Assembly: GCA_029227215.1 (NCBI GenBank)
Contig: JAQXZM010000034.1
Span: 1 to 40,244, forward strand
Origin: Bifidobacteriaceae bacterium
GTDB lineage: Bacteria > Actinomycetota > Actinomycetes > Actinomycetales > Bifidobacteriaceae
Direction of reading: 5' to 3'
DNA length: 40,244 nucleotides
Below are positions 18,547-28,111 of this stretch, one piece after another. Under the pieces are notes generated by a model, which did not search any database, was not told where the DNA came from, and saw nothing but the letters and a program-made list of their open reading frames with translations. Every line of letters begins with the position of its first letter. Position 1 is the stretch's first letter. The translations under genes were made by a program, and so were the position numbers.

Positions 18547-20223
18547 TTGGGGTCACAAACACGTGGGCAGGATCCAACCAGGGGAATGCCAGCAGGGCAT
18601 GAGTCGGCACGCGGCAACGGCGATCGGCGGTCGCAGGCCGGTGCAGGTCGCGATGGCGGCAGCTATCGCTTCTTCGACGGATCGTGGCTCATCGATCCCA
18701 AACTGGAGGAAGCGCAGGACGACCGTCATTCCATGACAGGCGGCCTGTCTGCTCCGCGCTGGCAGGTCGCGTTCCAGTTCGTCGTCGTGCTGCTCGACGT
18801 GGTGGCGATGGCGGCTTCCACGCTCATCGTCTTTGCGCTGTGGCCGCGGTCCCGCGACACGCTGGTGCACTGGGGCGCCCAAGGGCCGCTCGTGTTCATC
18901 GCCCTATCAAGCGCATTGTGGGTTCTGTGCCTCTACCTGTGCGGCGCCTACAACCGCCATGTGATGGGGGAGGGGTATGACCTCTACACGAAGATTGCCA
19001 ATTCTTCGGTGATGAATTTTGTGATGGTGAGCGCTGCGTCATATTTCCTTGATGTCGACACCCCGCGATCCCTCGCGGTTTTCACAGCGATTCTGGGTGG
19101 GGTCCTTACCTGCGTGACCCGGTGGATGCTTCGCAATGTGTTGCGCAGGCAACGCAAGAGGGGTGAGTGCGCGTACAACGCTCTCATCGTGGGCTCCCCG
19201 GAAGGTATTCGCGCGTGCCTGAAGATGCTGCAAGACAACCCGATGGCAGGCTATCGCCCTGTCGCCGTGAGTGCGGTGAACCGGGGCGTGCCAACCACCG
19301 ATCCGTCAGGCAAGGTCATCAACCACTTCAGCCCAGCGGTCTTCGAGCCGCAGAACGCCCGTGAGGAGCGGTTGCGCCAGGTTCCGTTCAATTCCCACTT
19401 GGCCCAGGCGGCACGTCATTATGGTGTCAAGACCGTGCTCGTGGCGGATGCCATCGACCGCACGTCCGTGGCGATGCGCGCGCTCGCGCTGTCCGTGGAA
19501 TCGCAGGGCATCGAACTCGCGCTGAGCGTGGACGTGGCGGACGTTGCGGGCGCGGAGCTGCGTGTGCGCCAGGTGCCCGGCATGCAGATCCTCACCGCAC
19601 GGCTCTCGCAATACACGTCGTGGGCGCGTTTCTGGAAGCGTTTCTTCGACATCGTGCTGTCGGGCATCGCGCTGATCATCCTCGCCATCCCGATGGCAAT
19701 CGTGGCGATTCTTGTGCACCGCGAGGATGGCGGCCCCGCGATCTACACGCAGACCCGCGTGGGGCTGTATGGCAAGCACTTCACCATCTACAAGTTCCGT
19801 TCGATGCGCACGGACGCCGATGAGATTCGTGCGCGGCTCATCGAAGAGACGGGACAGCAAGACCGCTTCATCTTCAAGATGAAGGACGACCCGCGCATCA
19901 CGAAGATCGGCAAGTTCATCCGCAAGACCTCCATCGACGAGCTGCCCCAGTTCTTCAACGTGTTCAAGGGCGACATGAGCCTCGTCGGCCCGCGCCCGCC
20001 GCTGCCCGAGGAAGTCGCGCGCTATGGCTCGCTGTATTCCTCGCGTCTGCTTGTGAAGCCCGGTATCACCGGTGCCTGGCAGGTTTCCGGTAGGTCTGAC
20101 CTTTCGGCGGAGGAATCCGAGCGTCTCGATGTCTCTTATGTGGAGAACTGGTCGCTGACCGGCGATTTCGTCATCCTGTGCAAGACGGTCAAAGTGGTCT
20201 TGCTGGGAAGCGGATCGTACTGA
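18547..20223 (+). CDS. EPS priming polyprenyl-phosphate glycosylphosphotransferase
   Basis: N-terminal TM segments; C-terminal KRFFDIVLSGIALIIL...YTQTRVGLYGKHFTIYKFRSMRTDAD...SIDELPQFFNVFKGDMSLVGPRPPLPEEV; TTG start with RBS aggaggg. Confidence 0.95.
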   Translation: MGSQTRGQDPTRGMPAGHESARGNGDRRSQAGAGRDGGSYRFFDGSWLIDPKLEEAQDDRHSMTGGLSAPRWQVAFQFVVVLLDVVAMAASTLIVFALWPRSRDTLVHWGAQGPLVFIALSSALWVLCLYLCGAYNRHVMGEGYDLYTKIANSSVMNFVMVSAASYFLDVDTPRSLAVFTAILGGVLTCVTRWMLRNVLRRQRKRGECAYNALIVGSPEGIRACLKMLQDNPMAGYRPVAVSAVNRGVPTTDPSGKVINHFSPAVFEPQNAREERLRQVPFNSHLAQAARHYGVKTVLVADAIDRTSVAMRALALSVESQGIELALSVDVADVAGAELRVRQVPGMQILTARLSQYTSWARFWKRFFDIVLSGIALIILAIPMAIVAILVHREDGGPAIYTQTRVGLYGKHFTIYKFRSMRTDADEIRARLIEETGQQDRFIFKMKDDPRITKIGKFIRKTSIDELPQFFNVFKGDMSLVGPRPPLPEEVARYGSLYSSRLLVKPGITGAWQVSGRSDLSAEESERLDVSYVENWSLTGDFVILCKTVKVVLLGSGSY

Positions 20224-20252
20224 TCGCCACAACTTGCCACAACGGTGGCTTC

Positions 20253-20300
20253 AACGCCCTCTAGCGCGGGTTCCTGAAAGGAACGTGTGCAGAGGGCGTT
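20253..20300 (+). terminator. Hairpin after priming transferase
   Basis: AACGCCCTCT ... AGAGGGCGTT with nested GGTTCCtgaaaGGAAC. Confidence 0.7.
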
Positions 20301-20386
20301 CGCGTCTCTACTAAGACGCTACCAAGCTTCTGCCAAACCCCTGCCTTGCCTCTGCCAATGCTCTGCCGCGTACCTCGAACACCCCT

Positions 20387-20428
20387 TGCGAAACGGTTTG
20401 GTTGTGCTAGACAAAACGTAGTATTCTT
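20387..20428 (+). promoter_or_regulatory. Candidate amylase promoter with LacI-family-like operator
   Basis: TTGCGAAACGGTTTGG imperfect palindrome close to a possible -10 (TATTCT); no experimental support. Confidence 0.35.
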
Positions 20429-20578
20429 ATTGCTGATTGCCAGTGGCCTAAGGAGGTCACTGGTTCCCACCGTGCAACGGAGCCCATCCGCTGCACACCC
20501 ACCACGAGATCGCAAGGCAGCGATGCGGAGCGGTCTCCCAACCGAAATCACTTATTCATACCGTCTGAAAGGACAGTA

Positions 20579-23500
20579 ATGGAAGGGAATACTAGGCATC
20601 ACAGCCTGGCGAGGAAGGCCGTCGGCCTTCTTGCGTCTGTGGCGACGTTGCTCACTGGCGGCGTGATCGCCGCATCTGCAGCGTCCACTGCCTCCGCGAC
20701 CACCACGGTCAGCACTACCAGTTATGACAACACCCTGGGCAATGCCACGTTCGAAGCCGCCCGCAACCAGTACGGCCTCACGCGTGAGATGAAGGATGGC
20801 AACACCCTGCATGCGTGGATGTGGTCGTTCAACACCATCAAGAACAACATGAAGGCCATCGCCGAGGCCGGCTGGACGTCCATCCAGACCGAACCGATCC
20901 AGCTGTGCAAGCAGAACGCAGCGAACGGCAAGAAGTTCGCTGAGAACTGGTATTACGTGTACCAGCCCATCGACAACGATGAGATCGGCAACTTCGTGGT
21001 CGGCACGGAAGACGATTTCAAGGCGATGAACGAGGAGGCCCACAAGTACGGCATCCGCATCATCGTTGACGTCGTGGCCAACCACATGACGTCCGACTAC
21101 AGCGCCATCAAGGGTCGCTGGGTGAATTCGAGCCTCTACCGCGGTGGCGGCAAGAGCTACGAAATCAAGAATTGGTCCGATCGTTATGAAATCACCCACA
21201 AGGCCCTTCTCGGCCTGTGGGAGATTGATTCCAACAATCCGACCACCGGGCAGTACATGCAGGAGTTCCTCAAGAAGGCAGTCGCCGATGGCGCCGATGG
21301 CTTCCGTTTCGATGCTGCCAAGCACATCGAGCTTCCGGGCGAGTTCTCTTCTGATTCCAACGGCTCCCCGTACTGGAATTACATTCTTGACAATGGCGCG
21401 CAGTACCAGTATGGCGAAGTGCTGCAAGACAATGTCTCCCGTGATGCGGATTACGCGAACCTGTTCAATAGCCATTCCAGCAACGGCGGCGGCGTGACCG
21501 CTTCCGGTTACGGCTACACTGTGCGTACCGCCATCACGAGCGGCACAATGCGTGCCTCTGATTTGTCTAGCTATGCTGACGCAGCTTCTCCGGACAACAC
21601 CGTGCTGTGGGTCGAGTCCCACGACAATTACGCGAACTCCGACAAGCTGTCCGTGAAGATCACCGATGACCAGCTCAAGCTTGGCTGGGCGATTGTGGGC
21701 TCCCGTCAGGAAGGCATGGCGCTGTTCTTCGATCGTCCTGCAGGCTCCGGCGGCAACCACGATCAGTTCACTGAGCAGACGCAGCTGGGCGATGCCGGCT
21801 CCGACCTGTGGAAGGACAAGGCGATCACCGCCATCAATCACTTCCGCAACCAGATGGACGGCAACGTCGAGTACCTGCACAATGCAGGTGCCAGCGGCGA
21901 CAATTCCAAGTGCCTGCTCGTCGAACGCTACAACACCGACAACAGCTCGGCTGATGATGGTGTGACCGTTGCCAACTCTCAGGGCGATACCTCTCTCGTG
22001 GGCACGTCCGTCAAGCTTGATGACGGTACGTACCCGGATCAGGCGAATTCCGGCAATTCCATCACCGTCAAGGGCGGCAAGATCACCGCCGGCACCGCCA
22101 AGAGCGGCGTGAGCGTGTTCTTCAACCCCGGCAGCGCCAACGTGCACGGTTCCGTGAGCGCATCCCCGACGGATTCCTCCTTCAAGACCGACACCTACAC
22201 CGTGTCGCTCCACGCTTCCCAGGCGACGAACCTGAAGTACTCGACCTCCGAGGGCGCCTCCGGTTCCTTCGTTGACGGCGACAAGATCATCATCGGCGGC
22301 TCCACCGATGCCGGCAACACCATCACGCTGACGGTGACCGGTACCGATGCCTCTGACGGTGACAACAAGGGCAAGGCTCTGAAGAGCGTCTACACCTACA
22401 CGAAGGTGGAGGCCGGCGCCATGACGCTGGCATCCCAGTATCAGACGAACCCCACCAAGGGCGCCAAGAAGACCATCACCATTGATGGCGATATCTCGGA
22501 CTGGGATAGCACGATGAAGATCGCCCAGGGTGCCGCGAATGATGATCCGCGTGTCTATCGTGAAAACTCCATGTGGGAGGTTCCTATCGATCTGTATGCG
22601 CTGTATGGTGCATGGGACGACAACAACCTGTACCTCATGTGGGAATACACGAACGTGCAGGATGCTGTCGATCCTGGCGACGACTACCCGCTGAGCCAGG
22701 GTGTGCTGTACAAGAGCCAGAATCTTGCGCAGTGGATTGCCGTCAACACAGGAGACTCCTCGTCCAAGATCGGCAATGGCGCTGGCCTGCAGACCGGCGG
22801 CACCATTTGGGACAACGGCCTGACGTTCACTGAGCCGCTCAATCGTCTCATCGAAATGTCCACGAACGGATCCAATGGTCCGTGGGTGTACGGTGGTGAC
22901 TCAACCGGTCTCGACTCCAACGCCATGTACGGTCCCGGTGTCAATGCCACTACGAACACCCAGAAGTCCGGCATCACCATGAAGTACGGCCTGGGCATCA
23001 AGGAAAACAAGGTCATCGGCATCGACGGCGGCTGGGGCCCCACCGGCAACCCCGCCCGCAAGGTGGGCGACGTGTCGAGCGACAGTTCCAACTGGGTTGA
23101 TTTCAACACCAAGGGCCACAACTCCTCCACGATGGACTTCCATTACGAGATGGCAATCCCGTTGAGCGAGCTTGGCATGAGCTCCGGCGATATCGACAAG
23201 AACGGCGTCTCCGTGATGGTCCTCGGCACGATGGGCCTGTCCGCCATGGACTCGCTGCCTTATGACACCGCCATGAACGACAATGCCGATCAGCCCGACA
23301 CCAAGTCCAAGGCTCTCAATTCCTATGAGAAGTCCGACAAGGACGAGATGAGCGCCAAGTTCGCGTGCATCGGCAGCTGCCCCAACGAGGTGATCGTGGC
23401 CCCTGAGTCCGTGGCAATCTCTGGCACGGATGTCTCCAACGGCACCGTGACCCGCGACATCTCGAGCGGCAACACCACGACTCAGCTCAAGGCTAAGGTC

Positions 23501-25075
23501 TCTCCGAGCGGCGCAAGCCAAAGCGTGACCTGGTCCTCGTCCAACACATCCGTGGCGACGGTGGATTCCAAGGGCAAAGTGACCATGCTCAAGGCTGGCA
23601 CCGCAACCATCACCGCGAAGACCTCAAACGGCAAGACCGCGACAGTCAAGGTGAAGGTGACCGGTTCCATCACGGCAGTGACGGGCATCAGCCTCAACCA
23701 GAAGTCACTGAGCCTGGACAAGGGTGCCACCTCGCAGCTGACCGCTACGATTACGCCGAGCAACGCAACCGACAAGACGGTGACGTGGAAGAGCTCGGAT
23801 GACTCCGTGGCATCCGTGGATGCAAACGGTCTCGTGACCGCCAAGAAGGCTGGCACCGCGACCATTACGGCGACATCCTCGAACGGCAAGACTGCCACCG
23901 CTACGGTGACTGTGACCGCTCCGGTTTCGTCGAATCGTATTTATGTGTCGGCTCCGGGTTGGTCGTCGGTGTATGCGTATGTGTATTCGGGCGATGGTTC
24001 GAGTGCTGTGAGCAATGCGGCGTGGCCTGGCGTGGCGTTGTCGAAGGTCTCCGGGTCGGATGCGTGCGGCCAGTCGGGTTATTACTATGACGTTCCCGAT
24101 GGCCTGGCGTCCGGTTCGAGGGTGATCTTCAGCGACAATGGCAGCCGGTCGAACCGTTATCCGGCGGACAAGGCGCCGGGCATGGATTATGCCGGCGGCA
24201 CGGTGGGCTGGAAGGTGGGCGACGCGTCGCTCTCCGACGTGACGTGCAAGCCCGTGCCGGTGCCGGTGTCTTCGGTGTCTGTGTCTCCGTCGTCTGTGTC
24301 GTTGCAGGTGGGTGGTTCGCGGCAGTTGTCTGCGACGGTGAGCCCGAGCAACGCCACGGACAGGACCGTGACCTGGAGCAGTTCGGATGCCTCGGTCGCG
24401 TCGGTGTCCTCGTCTGGCGTGGTGAAGGCTTTGAAGGCGGGTTCGGCGACCGTCACGGCGAAGGCGGGCGGCAGGAGCGCGTCGGTGAGCGTGGTGGTGA
24501 AGGCCGCCGGCTCGGTGACGGTGCCGGTGTCGATGGTGTCCGTCACGGGTTCGAAGACCGTGTCGGTCGGTTCCACGACGAAGCTTTCGGCGACCGTCTC
24601 CCCGAGCAACGCGACGAACAGGACGGTCACGTGGGGCTCCACGGACCCGAAGGTCGCGACGGTCTCGTCGGACGGCACGGTGACGGGTGTGAAGGCCGGC
24701 ACCGTGAGGATTGTGGCGACTGCGGGGAACGTGTCGGCTGCGTTCGATGTGTCGGTGAAGGCTGCTGAGTCGATGACGGTGTGGTACCGTCCGGATTCGT
24801 CGTCGACGACGGGCGTGCGCCTGTGGTATCCGACGGCGTCGGGTTCCGCTTCGGTGGACATGGCGAGGGCGTGCGACGGGTATTACTCGGCGAAGGTGCC
24901 CGTGACCGGTTCGAGCATGAAGCTGGTGGCGCAGCTGAACCCGTCGTCTGGCTCGTTCACCCGTGACGCGAAGGGCTCGACGCCCGGCTGGGTCGTGTCC
25001 TCGGGCTCGGCGGTGACGCTCGCGTACGGCAACGTGTACAACGGCGCCCACACCACAAGCTGCAAAACCAACTAA
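20579..25075 (+). CDS. Secreted multidomain GH13 alpha-amylase with CBM74-like region, four BIG2 repeats, CBM26-like and C-terminal carbohydrate-binding-like modules
   Basis: Signal peptide; GH13 motifs DVVANH, GFRFDAAKHIE, GEVLQD, VESHDN; DGDISDWDSTMKI...YLMWEYTN region; Ig-like repeats (VTWSSSNTSVATVDSKGKVTMLKAGTATITAKT etc.); NRIYVSAPGWSSVYAYVYSGDG starch-binding pattern. Confidence 0.93.
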   Translation: MEGNTRHHSLARKAVGLLASVATLLTGGVIAASAASTASATTTVSTTSYDNTLGNATFEAARNQYGLTREMKDGNTLHAWMWSFNTIKNNMKAIAEAGWTSIQTEPIQLCKQNAANGKKFAENWYYVYQPIDNDEIGNFVVGTEDDFKAMNEEAHKYGIRIIVDVVANHMTSDYSAIKGRWVNSSLYRGGGKSYEIKNWSDRYEITHKALLGLWEIDSNNPTTGQYMQEFLKKAVADGADGFRFDAAKHIELPGEFSSDSNGSPYWNYILDNGAQYQYGEVLQDNVSRDADYANLFNSHSSNGGGVTASGYGYTVRTAITSGTMRASDLSSYADAASPDNTVLWVESHDNYANSDKLSVKITDDQLKLGWAIVGSRQEGMALFFDRPAGSGGNHDQFTEQTQLGDAGSDLWKDKAITAINHFRNQMDGNVEYLHNAGASGDNSKCLLVERYNTDNSSADDGVTVANSQGDTSLVGTSVKLDDGTYPDQANSGNSITVKGGKITAGTAKSGVSVFFNPGSANVHGSVSASPTDSSFKTDTYTVSLHASQATNLKYSTSEGASGSFVDGDKIIIGGSTDAGNTITLTVTGTDASDGDNKGKALKSVYTYTKVEAGAMTLASQYQTNPTKGAKKTITIDGDISDWDSTMKIAQGAANDDPRVYRENSMWEVPIDLYALYGAWDDNNLYLMWEYTNVQDAVDPGDDYPLSQGVLYKSQNLAQWIAVNTGDSSSKIGNGAGLQTGGTIWDNGLTFTEPLNRLIEMSTNGSNGPWVYGGDSTGLDSNAMYGPGVNATTNTQKSGITMKYGLGIKENKVIGIDGGWGPTGNPARKVGDVSSDSSNWVDFNTKGHNSSTMDFHYEMAIPLSELGMSSGDIDKNGVSVMVLGTMGLSAMDSLPYDTAMNDNADQPDTKSKALNSYEKSDKDEMSAKFACIGSCPNEVIVAPESVAISGTDVSNGTVTRDISSGNTTTQLKAKVSPSGASQSVTWSSSNTSVATVDSKGKVTMLKAGTATITAKTSNGKTATVKVKVTGSITAVTGISLNQKSLSLDKGATSQLTATITPSNATDKTVTWKSSDDSVASVDANGLVTAKKAGTATITATSSNGKTATATVTVTAPVSSNRIYVSAPGWSSVYAYVYSGDGSSAVSNAAWPGVALSKVSGSDACGQSGYYYDVPDGLASGSRVIFSDNGSRSNRYPADKAPGMDYAGGTVGWKVGDASLSDVTCKPVPVPVSSVSVSPSSVSLQVGGSRQLSATVSPSNATDRTVTWSSSDASVASVSSSGVVKALKAGSATVTAKAGGRSASVSVVVKAAGSVTVPVSMVSVTGSKTVSVGSTTKLSATVSPSNATNRTVTWGSTDPKVATVSSDGTVTGVKAGTVRIVATAGNVSAAFDVSVKAAESMTVWYRPDSSSTTGVRLWYPTASGSASVDMARACDGYYSAKVPVTGSSMKLVAQLNPSSGSFTRDAKGSTPGWVVSSGSAVTLAYGNVYNGAHTTSCKTN

Positions 25076-25094
25076 AACCAAGGAATAAGCAATG

Positions 25095-25155
25095 ACGATT
25101 GCCGGTCCGAGACGCGCCAAACATCGGCAGCGTCACGGGCCGGCAATTTGTGTCT
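25095..25155 (+). terminator. Terminator after amylase
   Basis: ATTGCCGGtCCG...CGGgCCGGCAATTT hairpin. Confidence 0.75.
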
Positions 25156-25308
25156 CTGACACACGGTTGGCCCTCAGCAGCGCATGGCTTATCATTATGA
25201 GTTAGCGGTTTGAGATTCCTTGATCTCGGATCTTTGGCTCGGTATCGCGATGATTGTTGGGCATCATCACCATTGTCCGTTCACACATCAGCAGAAAGAG
25301 GGGATGCT

Positions 25309-27045
25309 TTGAGCTTCCACTACACAGTCGAGAAGAATGTCCAGATGCTCGTTTACCTCATGAAGCAGCATGGTGTGAAGAAGGTAATTGCCAGTCCAGG
25401 TACAACGAATGTCACGTTCGTGGCAAGCATCCAAAACGACCCCTATTTTGAAATCTACTCTGCAGCGGATGAACGGTCGGCCGCATACATGGCCTGCGGA
25501 CTGGCAGCCGAATCACACGAACCTGTAGCTCTGAGCTGCACAGGCGCAACCGCTTCCAGAAACTATGTCCCAGGACTCACAGAGGCGTATTACCGCAAGC
25601 TCCCAGTACTCGCAATCACGAGCACCCAGCACACTGGACGCATCGGGCAGTTATGCGCCCAAGTTATCGATCGTTCGCAAGTCCAAAATGACATCGCGGT
25701 GAAGAGCGTTACCATCCCGCTCATTGGATCCGAGGAAGACGAATGGGATTGCAACATCAAGTTGAATGATGCCCTTTTGGCCCTCAGCCATCACGGCGGC
25801 GGCCCTGTCCATCTCAACTTGATGACGCAATATAGCAATGATTTCAGTGTCAACCCGCTGCCGGAATTTCGTATAATCAATCGAATCGGATTAAACGACG
25901 CATTCCCCGCCCTACCTACCGGTAAGATCGGCATCTTCGTCGGCGCGCACCTGACGTGGTCACAGGAACTGACTGAAGCGGTCGATGAGTTCTGTGCCAA
26001 GTATGACGCTGTTGTTTTTAAAGATCATACCAGCAATTTCAATGGCGAATACGGAGTCGAATACAGCCTTGTCGCTGCTCAGAATTATTCATATTCCACT
26101 CGGCAAATGGATTTGTTGATCGATATGGGCGAGATGTCTGGCGCATACATGAACCTCCAACCGAAGAGTGTCTGGCGGGTCAATCCAGACGGTGAGATTC
26201 GAGATCGATGGAAGAAACTCACCAAAGTCTTTGAGATGGAGGAAATCAATTTCTTCAAGCACTACAATGCTCTGCGGAGTGAAACCACCAAGACTACGTA
26301 CTATGCAGAGTGTTCTGCGGAATATGCCGATTTGTTGCGCCGCCTGCCTGAACTTCCGTTTTCTAACGATTGGATTGCTTCTGTCACCGCCGGAAGGATT
26401 CCGGAAGGCAGCGCACTGCATCTTGGTATTCTGAATACTCTTCGAAGCTGGAATTTCTTCGACGTTCCCAAGACCGTTGATTGCTTCTGCAACACCGGCG
26501 GTTTTGGTATCGATGGGCTCATGTCCACATGCGTGGGCGCTTCACTCGCAAATCCTGATAGGCTCCATTTCTTGGTGCTTGGGGACCTTGCGTTCTTCTA
26601 CGACTTAAATTCCATCGCGAACCACAACGTCGGCAAGAACCTGCGAATCCTGCTTGTAAACAATGGATGCGGCACAGAATTCAAAAACTACAACCACTTT
26701 GCAGCACAGTTCGGCGACATGGCCAATGAATACATGGCCGCGATGGGCCATTACGGCAACAAGTCTCCACAGCTGGTGAAGCACTACGCGACGGATCTTG
26801 GTTTCGAGTACCTTACGGCCTCTTCGAAGGAAGAGTACCTCGCTGTGTTGGATCAGTTCCTGACTCCAACATTGACCGATCGCCCGATGCTCCTTGAGAT
26901 CTTCACTGATTATCGTGACGAGAGCGACGCTCTTCAGAATCTCAACACCATGGAGATATCGACCAAGGAAAAGACCAAGCAGGTCGTGAAGAACTTGATT
27001 GGCGCCGACACTGCTCATAAGCTGAAGAAGCTCATCAAAGGATAG
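25309..27045 (+). CDS. Thiamine pyrophosphate-dependent enzyme (MenD/acetolactate synthase-like fold) in EPS cluster
   Basis: HGVKKVIASPGTTNVTFV...AADERSAAYMACGLAAES, C-terminal LVLGDLAFFYDLNSIANHNVGKNLRILLVNNGCG (TPP GD..NN motif); TTG start with RBS agaaagaggggatgct preferred over track start 25210. Confidence 0.88.
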   Translation: MSFHYTVEKNVQMLVYLMKQHGVKKVIASPGTTNVTFVASIQNDPYFEIYSAADERSAAYMACGLAAESHEPVALSCTGATASRNYVPGLTEAYYRKLPVLAITSTQHTGRIGQLCAQVIDRSQVQNDIAVKSVTIPLIGSEEDEWDCNIKLNDALLALSHHGGGPVHLNLMTQYSNDFSVNPLPEFRIINRIGLNDAFPALPTGKIGIFVGAHLTWSQELTEAVDEFCAKYDAVVFKDHTSNFNGEYGVEYSLVAAQNYSYSTRQMDLLIDMGEMSGAYMNLQPKSVWRVNPDGEIRDRWKKLTKVFEMEEINFFKHYNALRSETTKTTYYAECSAEYADLLRRLPELPFSNDWIASVTAGRIPEGSALHLGILNTLRSWNFFDVPKTVDCFCNTGGFGIDGLMSTCVGASLANPDRLHFLVLGDLAFFYDLNSIANHNVGKNLRILLVNNGCGTEFKNYNHFAAQFGDMANEYMAAMGHYGNKSPQLVKHYATDLGFEYLTASSKEEYLAVLDQFLTPTLTDRPMLLEIFTDYRDESDALQNLNTMEISTKEKTKQVVKNLIGADTAHKLKKLIKG

Positions 27046-27049
27046 ATAG

Positions 27050-28111
27050 ATGCGAATACTAGCTTTTGGCGGCACAGGTGCAATGGGCGTGCCGCTTGTC
27101 AACATCCTCGCGAACCAAGGCCATGATGTCTATGTGACGAGTCGCAGCCGGCGCGATAATAGGCCTAACGTCACTTATCTCCAGGGCGACGCACAAAGTG
27201 ACTTTGAATTCGTTAAGGAGATTCTTCGCGATAAATACGATGCCATTGTTGACTTTATGGTATACAGTTCCGAAGAACTGAAGAGAAGAATCTCCTTCTA
27301 CTTGACCCATACGGAGCAATATGCATTTTTCAGCTCGAGCAGGGTCTATGCACAATCCGAGACGCCGTTGACGGAGTCCTCTCCACGTCTTCTTGATGTC
27401 TCACAGGACCAGTCATATCTTGCTACGGATGAGTATGCTCTTGCGAAAGCACGAGAAGAAAATATCCTGCGAGAGTCTGGCTATCGGAATTGGACGATAA
27501 TTCGCCCATATATCACATACAACGAGCGACGCATCCAGCTTGGCGTATATGAGAAAGAAAACTGGCTGTACCGAGCGCTAGCCGGTCGTACGGTGGTTTT
27601 CCCGAAAGACATCGCCGACCGCTATACGTCACTCACCTACGGCCCTGACGTGGCAGCAACTGTTGTGAAACTTCTTGGTAACGATAACGCGCTTGGAGAG
27701 GCCTTCCACATCGTGAATGCCGAGAAAGTCACGTGGCGTCAAGTCGCCGAGCTTTACCAACAGGTAGTCTTCGACCGCATTCATCAAACTATCAGGATTG
27801 ATTATCCTGATAGTTCTACGGGACTGCAGCGAGTATGGAACCCTTGGCAAATCAAATACGACCGCTTATATGATCGGGTATTCGACAGTGGCAAGGTTGA
27901 AAGTGTGATTAGCGACATTACCTTCAGACCTACAAGAGACGGCTTGACGCAGTGTCTTATCCGCTTCTTGGATAATCCCAAGTGGTTGGATTACAGAATG
28001 AACTGGAAGTATGAGGCTTGGAGCGATAAACAGGAACACCAGTTCACCAACGTGTTTGCAATTCCCGGTAAGAGAACGAAGCTTAGCTATCTTAAGAATC
28101 GAATAGGCTGA
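27050..28111 (+). CDS. NAD(P)-dependent sugar epimerase/dehydratase
   Basis: MRILAFGGTGAMGVPLVNILANQGHDVYVTSR Rossmann motif; YALAKAREENIL; 4 nt after previous gene. Confidence 0.9.
   Translation: MRILAFGGTGAMGVPLVNILANQGHDVYVTSRSRRDNRPNVTYLQGDAQSDFEFVKEILRDKYDAIVDFMVYSSEELKRRISFYLTHTEQYAFFSSSRVYAQSETPLTESSPRLLDVSQDQSYLATDEYALAKAREENILRESGYRNWTIIRPYITYNERRIQLGVYEKENWLYRALAGRTVVFPKDIADRYTSLTYGPDVAATVVKLLGNDNALGEAFHIVNAEKVTWRQVAELYQQVVFDRIHQTIRIDYPDSSTGLQRVWNPWQIKYDRLYDRVFDSGKVESVISDITFRPTRDGLTQCLIRFLDNPKWLDYRMNWKYEAWSDKQEHQFTNVFAIPGKRTKLSYLKNRIG

Noticed and set aside
18306-18602. 98-aa ORF before the priming glycosyltransferase
   Set aside because: No homology features; overlaps the TTG start with good RBS of the real gene.
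20552-22213. 553-aa minus-strand ORF opposite the amylase
   Set aside because: Antisense frame; no recognizable domain and the + strand has clear GH13 motifs.
23705-25120. 471-aa minus-strand ORF (Arg/His repeats)
   Set aside because: Antisense of BIG2/CBM modules; composition artefact.
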